From NCBI GenBank assembly GCA_003614735.1, contig KZ992581.1, positions 1 through 28,557 of the forward strand: DNA of 28,557 nt, given 5' to 3'. Of this stretch, positions 11,716 to 19,659 are shown piece after piece (the first letter of the stretch is position 1; the number at the start of each line of letters is the position of its first letter). Made by a program: the position numbers and the translations under genes. Below the pieces are notes generated by a model. The model did not search any database. It saw only the letters and a list, made by a program, of their open reading frames with translations, and was not told the DNA's origin. The DNA is from Thamnocephalis sphaerospora. Taxonomy: Eukaryota > Zoopagomycota > Zoopagomycetes > Zoopagales > Sigmoideomycetaceae.

Positions 11716-11797
11716 GTATGCGCAGATGCGCGAACAAGTACACAAGCATGTCGATAAAGAATGTGACCACTCCGTTAGACGAGACGGCCAAGGTGAA

Positions 11798-12430
11798 TTA
11801 CATAGACGGCTTCTCAGCTGGGGCGACGCTGCCGTCGCTGTCGCGCGTATGTGGCGACGGCAACCGCACGGATGTCGAGGGATCTGTGTAAATATTGCTG
11901 GTATCGGATGCTGTAAACATGCGATGCAAACTTTCTAGCTGTTCGCGCAAATGCCCGTTCTCCAGGCGTAGTTCGGCATTTTCCTGCACTAGCGCAGTTA
12001 CTTGCTGTTGCAGTGTCGCCTGCCATCCAACGGTGTGAGCGGCAGTGGCGGCATACCGCCTGTTTTCAGTGTACGTACCAGTGTAGCCAGCGGGTTGGAC
12101 GACAAAGAAGCTGCTGTGCCGGCAGCATCGCTGAAGAATGTCGTATACCGTTAGCCTTGACGGCCATGACCATCGCTGCTGACACGTATAGCACACTTAC
12201 TTTGCAGGCGTGCCACTTGGCCTGGTAATGCCAAAGTGGCTACAGAGTGTGGCCAGCATGGCGCGCTGCATCTCGCTCTGGCGGAACAGCGCATCAAACT
12301 GAGAGTGCACATCGGGCAGCACGTTATGTGTGGCGGCAAAGTACGGGACGGTGAGTGAGGTCGTGGGCGATGGCGGAGCGGTGTGATCCAGTGATAGAAG
12401 CAGTTCTGTGTGATTCGTTTGAACGTTCAT
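11798..12430 (-). CDS. Unknown small protein with a leucine-zipper-like coiled coil
   Basis: I do not recognise the family. Three exons (minus): 12430-12201, 12130-12079, 12019-11798, joined in frame to give 167 aa. The N-terminal part is Ser/Thr/Pro rich (LLLSLDHTAPPSPTTSLTV). The middle contains FDALFRQSEMQRAMLATL and HFGITRPSG. Residues around 95-125 form a heptad pattern (LQQQVTALVQENAELRLENG, then HLREQLESL) that predicts a dimeric coiled coil. The tail is Ser/Asp rich and ends in EKPSM. Both introns (59 and 70 nt) have consensus ends and restore one frame, which argues for a real gene. It converges on NOP7 with a 197-bp gap and lies 196 bp downstream of the FRAY kinase on the same strand. 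No basic region precedes the zipper, so a bZIP factor is not supported. Confidence 0.7.
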
Positions 12431-12626
12431 TTGCCGCGGATGGACAGGCAGAGTGACGCGTGATGCGCACTGATTAATAGACGATATACATGGCTACGCA
12501 CGCCGTTATGCTGCTGTGCAGCGGAATTGCAGGTAAAGAGAACCTGTCGAAAGGACGCGGATGTGTGGAAGGAGCAGGCGGAGCACATGGACACGAAAAG
12601 GACGCCGCAGCGCATGCTAGCATCCA

Positions 12627-15090
12627 CTAGGAGACGGTACCTGAGTCGTCGTCACCAGCGTCATCGCTGGTCACCTCGAAGCGACCACGGCGGCTTGATG
12701 TTTCCGAGGGTGCATCCAGATCCACGGAAAACCGGCTGGGACGGGAGGCGGATGACTCGCGTGATAGCAGCACAGCACCACCTGGCTCGCGAATATCCGC
12801 AGACGTAGCAATCGTGCTCGAATGGGAATTCTGCCGTGACAAGCTAGCAGATTCACGCGAGCGCGGTGGCAGCTCTACGCTCCCGATCAACTCTACGCAC
12901 GCCGCCAACATACGGTCACACACCATGAACAGCCATTAGTTAAGACTCGCACTTTACAAAGGTATTGTCGTTCTGCAAATATCAAACAAAATATTGCCTC
13001 ACGTACCAAGATCGGAAATGCTCTTCTGCACTAGACTGAGCGACTGCACCGACTCTGTCTCGTCCTCGGACTCGTCGACCACGGAGAAGCGCCCTTTGCG
13101 CACACCCGCTGCCTTGGCATCCGCTGCGGACTCTGTCGGCGGAGACGCAGCAGCAGCGTTCGCTCCCTCCTCTTGAATGCCACCGCCGGCCGCTACCTCC
13201 AAGTCTGCATCGTCCTCGATGTTTTCGTTGTGGTAATCGGCGTTGCCACAGCCATCTTCATCATCGTCGATCACAAAGCGACTTTTTTTCGTCCCTGCAG
13301 CTTCAGCAGGAACCGTTGAGGCCGTGGCCGACAAGATTGCAGCCGGCTCGCCAGCCAGCTGAGCACTGAGTGTGTCTTGGAACCGCACGCCTAGCGGGAG
13401 CGCATCCGGATCGTTCAAGTACGGCTTATCCTCCGAAAAGTCCCATGACACCGCCTTTTGGACTGCACGCGCTTTCAGCGCTGGCACTGCCCAAATGCAA
13501 TGTAGCATAAGCATCCTGCTGGCGCGGTACATTGTTGCACTAGATTGACCACCTACTCTTTCGTTGCCGCGCCTCTAGAGGAGCAATATCCTTCAGCAGG
13601 TTGGTACACAGGTACTGGGGCTTCTTGGCTTTGGCAAAGAAACTTTGCTGAAGCAGTTTTTCTGCACTTGGCCTACCAAAGCATCGTACGTTAGCGCTGC
13701 CAAGATAATGGGTCGCCATCAAGTGTAAGCGCAGTTGGCATACCGTTTGGCCGGATCTTTCTGAAGGCAAAGATCGATAAGTTCCTTGAACGACTTGGAA
13801 TACTTGTGCTTGGTCTTGTCACGATCCAGGGTAGGCGGATCGTTGTTCAACGTGAGCATCAATACCTGGCATCGCGGTCGGTGAAGGTGTTAACAGGCCA
13901 AATGGCTACGTAGCAGCAGTAGCAGCAGCAGCAACAGCTACCTTTAGCGGTGGAAACTTGGAATAAGGTGCATTGCCATTCGCTAGCTCTAGGCAAGTAA
14001 TACCAAACGACCAGATGTCGGCCTTTGTGTCGTAGGGTGACTACACCGATCGTCATTGCGATGAGTGCAAACGAGTCAAACAAGTCCATCCGTGGTTGAG
14101 GTGGTGTAAGCTGCTGATAGACTATGGATTCGCCACCGAATGCTATAGATATCCTTACCTGCTCCATAACCTCAGGGGCCATCCAACAGGGCGTGCCCAC
14201 AAACGTCTTGCGCTGGCAGCGGCGCTCGCCCGTCTCCATCAGCGAGGAGCTTACGCCAAAGTCTGCGAGCAAGACGGTGCCGTCGCTATCCAGCAACAGA
14301 TTACCAGCCTTGACGTCTCTGCGATCGTGCCTCAGCATACAAAAATAGCTCCAGTCGAGTTCTACGCAGAATGCCACATACCGGTGGATGAATCCTTGCC
14401 GATGCAGGTAAGCCAGACCGAGCAGCGTGTGCTTTAGAATGGTCGCCACCACCGTCTCCTCAAGACCTTCGGGATGCGCAAACTTCATAATATCCAAGCA
14501 AGAACCTGCGTGCTGGGATTAGCAAGACCAGTCGACCAAGCGTCTATGCAGCTACATACCGCCTGCCAGGAATGGCGTTACAATATAGAGTTTGGTGTTT
14601 TCGACAAACGATCCGTAGACGCGCAGCACATTAGGGTGGCGGCATAGCGAGAGATTCTGAATTTCACGCTGTTGTCGCAGCCGCTACGTCAGTGGCGGCG
14701 CTCGCTGGCAAGCCACGTCTGCCCAACTCACGCGTAGCTGGTCAATCTGCGTTCGCTCAAAAGCGTCGAGATCAATAATTTTGATGGCCACCTTCCGGCC
14801 GTCCAGCTTAAAAATAGCGGCGTGCACGACCGCGGAGGCGCCGTAGCCTGCAACGTCGCGCACAGTCGGTGATGTCAGCGGTGGGCCGTGCGACGCTGAG
14901 GGCGGTGCACGCAAACAAGCGCACCAATGGGGTCTAGCAACTCATACGCCGATAGCTGGTTGATGAAAGGCGCGTTGTCCTCGCTCGAGCCGAAGCTCGA
15001 TGCGCCCGACATGACTGAGCGCACCGAGGTGGTGCGGCGCAGCGGAAGGGACGTCACCTTTTCGTCAACGTTTGCCGGCGCAGTGTCCAT
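12627..15090 (-). CDS. OSR1/SPAK/FRAY-type Ste20-family protein kinase
   Basis: Ser/Thr kinase of the GCK-VI group. Ten exons (minus): 15090-14925, 14847-14732, 14683-14560, 14505-14382, 14318-14159, 14040-13942, 13865-13744, 13672-13557, 13486-13007, 12892-12627; 590 aa. Kinase domain about residues 47-330: [20 protein letters not shown], catalytic [23 protein letters not shown]-like [32 protein letters not shown], activation loop [18 protein letters not shown], then [19 protein letters not shown] and [13 protein letters not shown]. All catalytic residues are present and the T-loop Thr is conserved. The tail has AVSWDFSED, which looks like the family's PF1 motif (WEWSDDE in OSR1, an MO25 contact). 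It then has four RFx[V/I] motifs (RFVI, RFSV, RFSV, RFEV), each near acidic residues. No CCT domain is present. An upstream hydrophobic in-frame Met at 15147 was not used because the family is cytosolic. Confidence 0.92.
13910..13938. repeat. (AGC)n short tandem repeat inside a FRAY-kinase intron
   Basis: An imperfect AGC/GCA trinucleotide run within the 76-nt intron 13866-13941, next to the donor. It is not coding in the spliced model. Confidence 0.6.
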
Positions 15091-15454
15091 GGCAGACGAT
15101 GCACGCGGGCGCAAGAACAGGAGGCAAAAGAGAAGAAGGGTGAGCAAGCGAACAAGCGCAAGCGGGTGGCGCGAAACGTGTGCGGGGAAGGAGGAAAGAG
15201 AGAGAGGCTGGGGTGGACGAGTCTGCTAGAGGTGTGTGCGTGGGCGAAAGAGGCGAGCCAGTTTAGCCACGACACACGCCATCGGGTCGCCACTTCTCTT
15301 TCCTGCTCCAACAAGCACTCTGGTGTGTTTTGTACTGTCGTCTGCTCGCATTCCCGCTGCACCTCACTATGGGCGCGCAAGACAGGTGCGTGCGCACAGC
15401 AGAACGGACAAAAGACGCGATGGGCGCTAATGTGTACACGCCACCAGTCAAACC
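15091..15454. promoter_or_regulatory. Divergent FRAY kinase / EMC3 promoter region
   Basis: 364 bp between head-to-head genes. It has purine-rich stretches (gaaagagagagagg around 15190-15205) but no recognised element, ORF or RNA gene. Confidence 0.45.
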
Positions 15455-16518
15455 ATGTACCTGGACCCAGGTAGGCAGCGAGTCTGTACGCTACTACCGG
15501 GCGTATAGGCTGACGTACTGCTGGCTGCAGCGATTCGCGACTGGGTGCTGATCCCCATTATGGTGGTGATGATACTGGTGGGCGTGCTGCGCCATCAGGT
15601 CACCCTGCTTATCGGCGGTGAGCCTGCCAAACCGACGGCCAAGGCTGTGCGCGAGAGGCAAGTGGCGGTGACAACGGCAGTCTAGTGGACGCATCTTATG
15701 TGCTCTCTTCTCCATCGCAGTACGGCGCTAGCACGCGGCACAGTGCTGCGTGCATCGGGAAACCATATCTCGGCCGCGTCGTTTGCACAGCGCAAAGCCT
15801 ACCTATGCAAATCGTACGAGGATGGCGCCTATCTGAAGAATCCCGGCGCTGCTACAGGCGCGCCCAACCCCATGTCAGACCCGGCCGGCATGGAGATGAT
15901 GATGGACGGCATGAAGAAGAACATGGGTAGGCGCAACAGCGCGTTGATTGTATGCCTGTCGAGCCTACTGCTAACGCTTAAGCACGTCTAGCCATGATCG
16001 TCCCGCAGACCGTCATCATGGGCTGGGTCAACTTTTTCTTCTCTGGCTTTGTACTGAGTATGTGTATGCGCATCGACAAAGCTAACGCGATCGATTAACG
16101 CTGGATATGTCATCAGTCAAACTGCCATTTCCATTGACGCTGCGCTTCAAGAGCATGTTGCAGCGTGGTGTGGACACATCAGAGATGGATGTGGCATGGG
16201 TGTCGTCGCTTTCCTGGTATTTCCTCAACCTGTTTGGACTACGTAGCATCTTCAACATTATTCTTGGCGAGGATAACGGTAGGGCCAATGATCGGTTCTT
16301 ACGCCGACAGTGTTCTGCTTGCTTACTCATTGGCTTGCACAGTCGCCGACGGCATGCGCGACATGCAAGCCATGGGCGGCATGGGCATGGCGCCGACAGG
16401 TCAGCCGCAGGACTTTAACAAGCTGTTTCTGGCCGAGAAGGAGAATCTGGAGCTGACGGTGCACCGCTGGGAACTAGACGATGTCGAGAAGCGTGTGCTG
16501 AAAAAGTATCGTCGCTAA
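15455..16518 (+). CDS. EMC3: ER membrane protein complex subunit 3 (EMC3/TMEM111)
   Basis: Oxa1-superfamily core of the EMC, which inserts tail-anchored and multispanning proteins into the ER membrane. Six exons: 15455-15470, 15531-15657, 15721-15926, 15992-16057, 16117-16278, 16343-16518; 250 aa, slightly shorter than human EMC3. It starts [20 protein letters not shown], containing the first membrane helix (about residues 8-27). [12 protein letters not shown] and [10 protein letters not shown] precede the [16 protein letters not shown] motif. The second helix is [19 protein letters not shown]. The conserved [18 protein letters not shown] follows, then [20 protein letters not shown] (third helix) and ILGEDN. 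It ends with [20 protein letters not shown]. The first exon is only 16 nt. Intron 2 starts with GC rather than GT. Its stop lies just 20 bp from the stop of convergent PLP2. Confidence 0.96.
15658..15720 (+). other. GC-AG intron in EMC3
   Basis: The exon ends GAG AG followed by gcaagtgg, and the intron ends in atcgcag. Only this junction joins VRE to [14 protein letters not shown] in frame, as EMC3 requires. The donor AG|gcaagt is the classic GC-donor consensus. The nearby gtggcg gives the wrong phase. Confidence 0.85.
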
Positions 16519-16538
16519 TCGCTGCGGCGACGCGTGCT

Positions 16539-17451
16539 TTAATCAAAATCCGAGTCAAAATCATCGTCCTTGTTCTCGTTGTCTTCGCTGTAGTCGTCTT
16601 CGCTGTCCCTGCGTGCGCCCAGGCGGTTGCTTGATTTGGCGGGGCGGGAGCGCGCCGGAGCAGGCATATTTGAGATGGCGCCAATCTGCGCGAGTCGCTG
16701 CTCGAGCACTGTGATGGCCAGCGTCAGTGCTGCGTGCTTCTACGGCCAGCCCATGTGTTGCACCTACCTTTGGCGTCGATAGACAGACCGCCCAGCTGTG
16801 CTGCTCCGACCATCTGCCGCTGCATGTCGCCCTCATTGTACACCAGCAGCGTTGGTAGATTGCGGTCAGGATAGTTGCGAATGCAGTCGGTGGAGATGAT
16901 CTTGACAAACTTGGTTGCGCGGTATTTGGTCGCTAGCGCCGCCAGCCGTTCGTTGAGAAGGCGGCAGACAGGTAGGCTGCGATGTTGACGCCGCATCAGC
17001 GACGGCCGTGACCACAGCAAGCGCCGGCACTAGCGCAAGACCTGCCTGTCCTGGAACAAATGCACCACTACCCATGCCTCCTTGCTGGCCTCGGTAACCT
17101 CGCGCACAAAGTCAGGCTCGCTAATCTGCACTAGCTCGCCAAAGCACTCGGTGGCCGCCAGTGCGTTCATTTCAGCGATCCGCTGACGGCTGCCTCATGG
17201 ACGTGTCAACGGGCTGCCAGGTCAGACGACCACCGATTCGTCACCCACCGGTAGGCCTCCATGAAATGGTCGTCCTCAAATCCGTCCAGCTGGTCAAGCT
17301 CGTCGAGAGCCACCTCATCCAGCTGGCGCTGGCGTGCCTCGTCCAGCGATTCCTCCACTACGGCATTGTCTTCGTCGTCAGACTCTTTCTTTTTGGGAGG
17401 AAGCACGCCGTGAGCGCGCAGAATATCGTTCCACTCGGTGTCTTCCTCCAT
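16539..17451 (-). CDS. PLP2: Phosducin-like protein, PLP2/PDCL3 type
   Basis: Cytosolic co-chaperone of the CCT/TRiC chaperonin with a thioredoxin-like fold, involved in actin and tubulin folding. Four exons (minus): 17451-17249, 17189-17046, 16976-16768, 16708-16539; 241 aa, the family's length. The N-terminal helix region starts MEEDTEWNDILRAHGVLPPK, followed by an acidic stretch and ELDQLDGFEDDHFMEAYR. The thioredoxin-like domain includes FGELVQISEPDFVREVTEAS, WVVVHLFQDSLPVCRLLNER, KFVKIISTDCIRNYPDRNLP and TLLVYNEGDMQRQMVGA. The tail is acidic (DDYSEDNENKDDDFDSDFD), as in PDCL3. Intron 2 is a GC-AG intron. DJ-1 lies 119 bp upstream on the same strand; EMC3 converges from the other side. 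Confidence 0.95.
16977..17045 (-). other. GC-AG intron in PLP2
   Basis: The exon ends GAC AG followed by gcaggtctt, and the acceptor is acatcgcag. Joining here gives HLFQDSLPVCRLLNERL, which matches the family. The overlapping GT at CAG|gtcttg would put the next exon out of frame. Confidence 0.8.
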
Positions 17452-17570
17452 GATGGGCGGCTAAAGGCAATGATGGGGCAGGTGAACCAAAGACGCAATA
17501 GGCACAGACACGCGGCCAAAGTGGATAGCACAGCCTTATCAGTGTTTACTAAAGTGGCAGCTCGCGTGCA

Positions 17571-18456
17571 CTATGGAAGAATCAACTGGGCCGCCACCGT
17601 CTCGGATTGACTCTGGCCAACGAGATATTTGGCAATCGCCAGCGCAAACTCCATTGCCGTACCGGGGCCGCGACTGTAGGCTATGTTGTTAGACAGTATT
17701 CGAGCAGACCGATATCGACTGCCTACCCACCTGGTAATCATGTTGCCATCTTGAACAACGCGCTCTTCAGAGTACGCGTAGTCTATGTGGCGTGGTCAGA
17801 TCAACGTGTCTTCGTACTGCGCCCCGCCAGGGACGCAGTTGCCGAGCAACTCACCACTATCCAGCTCAGCCCTCACGCTTGGATACGAGGTGATCTTGGA
17901 GCCTGGTGCTATGCCGGCTGCAGCCAGTACTGTTGGACCTGTGCGAGTGTCAGTGCTGCCTGCCTCGTAGGCAAGCTGACCAGACGGCGCGTACTAACCG
18001 GCGCATATGGCGGCAACCAGTCGGCCAGCCTTGTGGTATGTGGTCAGCAGGCCTCGGACGGTTGAGCTAGCTGCCATGGTCTTTGCTCCATTCAGTCCAC
18101 CAGGGATGATGATGGCATCAAGTGGGTTCTGCAGGTCGGCGTAGGCCCAAGCGCAAAGTGAGCCAACGTCACCAGGGAATTACAAGGATGCCGTTACCTG
18201 CTGCTGCTGCTGGTAGTCCTCGAGACGGACGTCGCCAACTACCTTTACGCCACGGCTGCATTCAGCGACAGCGCCTTCAACGTCGACGCTGGCAAGGACA
18301 ACATGGATACCGGCACGACGCAGCACGTCGACTAGAACGGAACGCGTCGAGTGAGCTGCGTCGACAATGTGCCGGGCAGCTTGGCTTACCGGTTATCACG
18401 ACTTCCATTTCCTCGGTGCCGTGAGCAATCAGCACGAGTGCGGTCTTGTGCGTCAT
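17571..18456 (-). CDS. DJ-1/PARK7 family protein (deglycase/chaperone-like)
   Basis: Member of the DJ-1/PfpI superfamily, linked to oxidative-stress protection and glyoxal-adduct handling; the exact activity in fungi is uncertain. Six exons (minus): 18456-18390, 18331-18198, 18128-17999, 17938-17855, 17782-17731, 17673-17571; 189 aa, the same length as human DJ-1. The reactive cysteine is Cys109 in VAAICAGPTVLAAAGI and the partner acid is Glu18 in AHGTEEMEVV. Other signatures are VDVLRRAGIHV, ECSRGVKVVGDVRL, AIIIPGGLNGA, GSKITSYPSV, YAYSEERVVQDGNMITSRGP and GTAMEFALAI. A run of five glutamines ends exon 2, where animals have a short charged loop. Divergent from RPS28. Confidence 0.95.
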
Positions 18457-18726
18457 TGTGAACAGAAAGAGTGCAGTCAGAGTAGAGACGGATGGTGAAA
18501 GCGACGCAAGAGCAGTGGGGAACAAGGTGTGAGTGTGCTTGTTAGGCGATAGGCGTGACGTGATCTTTGGCCAGTGAACGCATTATTGGTTGGGTGTGAG
18601 TGGCTGGGTGCGAATGGCTGGGGGCGAGAGTAATCCACCCAGTGAGATCGAGTGAATCCTGCCTGCTCCCCCTCTTTCTCAGCACTCGCCTGCCACACTA
18701 GCGCTCGGCAACTGAACACCATCGAC
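18457..18726. promoter_or_regulatory. Divergent DJ-1 / RPS28 promoter region
   Basis: 270 bp between head-to-head genes. It contains an inverted CCAAT box (ATTGG at 18585-18589) and a CRE-like TGACGTGA at 18556-18563. RPS28 is preceded by a pyrimidine-rich stretch. Function of the motifs is inferred from their sequence only. Confidence 0.45.
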
Positions 18727-19386
18727 ATGGTATGTACGCGACGCAGCACGCGCGGCCAGGCTACGAATCGGACGGCCGTCGAGTGGATGGATGGATGGAT
18801 GAGCGGGTGAATGGATGCCTGGATGGACGGGATGGGCGGCAGCGGCAGCGGCGGACAAGGACGCCGTCTGTGTGGCACTGAACAAGTAGAGCAGAGCAGG
18901 GTGGTGATCTATTGCCCAGCACTACACACGCGGCTGAGCGGCGATGAAGATTGCGCGCTACTGTAGCCTGGTTATACGGCGCTAGAGACACGCTGTTGCG
19001 TGAATCGGCGAATCTACAGTGTCGCTAGCGACTGTCCGCATATTGTGGCCTATGCGGTCGCTCGTGTTTGCCTTGCTGAGAGCAGACGCGATTCCAGTAG
19101 CGTCACGCGAACGGGCACTGAGCGGTACACATTCCGACTGTTGTGACTTGCTCAGCGCTAACGCACCGTCTGTCTGTCGCGCCTGTAGGAAAAGCAACCC
19201 GTCAAGCTCGGCCGCGTCCTCCGCGTCCTCGGCCGTACCGGCTCTCGCGGTGGTGTCACCCAGGTGCGCGTTGAGCTCATGGACAGCAGCCAGCGTCAGA
19301 TCATCCGCAACGTCAAGGGCCCAGTCCGCGAGAACGACATCCTCTGCCTGCTCGAGTCTGAGCGTGAGGCCCGCCGCCTGCGCTAA
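18727..19386 (+). CDS. RPS28: 40S ribosomal protein S28 (eS28)
   Basis: Small-subunit ribosomal protein near the mRNA exit and decoding side. Two exons: 18727-18729 (the ATG alone) and 19189-19386; 66 aa, close to the family's 67-69. Exon 2 reads [20 protein letters not shown] and carries the invariant [25 protein letters not shown] and C-terminal [12 protein letters not shown]. No other Met lies between the acceptor and the conserved core, and a strong gtatgt donor directly follows the ATG at 18727. Both support the split start codon exon. The 459-nt intron is much longer than the others here, as is common in ribosomal-protein genes. Converges on the kinesin-like gene with a 273-bp gap. Confidence 0.92.
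18730..19188 (+). other. Long first intron of RPS28, directly after the ATG
   Basis: 459 nt, gtatgt donor, gcgctaacg branch-like site 29-37 nt before the gcctgtag acceptor. It contains a (TGGA)n repeat. Introns of ribosomal-protein genes often carry regulatory elements or snoRNAs, but I see no clear box C/D or H/ACA pair here. Confidence 0.8.
18783..18832. repeat. (TGGA)n tandem repeat in the RPS28 intron
   Basis: Four clean TGGA units at 18784-18799, then interrupted copies to about 18832. Confidence 0.7.
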
Positions 19387-19659
19387 TCGGTGCCGCAGTG
19401 ATGGAGGACTTGGTGTCTTCTGCATTGCCATACTTTGCGACCGCCTCGATGGTCGCCAATGCCACCTGCCTGCCTGGTGTACTTTGCGACTGTATGAGCG
19501 TTTACAATGGAGCGCACACCCATCCATCTACGCACACGCTGAGTTTTGCCTGTGTACATTGTGCATGTCTTTCAATTGGCGGTGTGTGGAGCGGGATTTG
19601 CAACATGTGCAGAGACAGAGTAGCATTTATACAACGGGTAGTGTGGACATTTAGACTAG

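Noticed and set aside
11798-12430. bZIP transcription factor
   Set aside because: The heptad segment is not preceded by the basic N-x-x-A-A-x-x-S-R DNA-binding region.
15088-15147. Hydrophobic, signal-like N-terminal extension of the FRAY kinase
   Set aside because: Lies upstream of the better-placed Met at 15090; OSR1/FRAY kinases are cytosolic and lack signal peptides.
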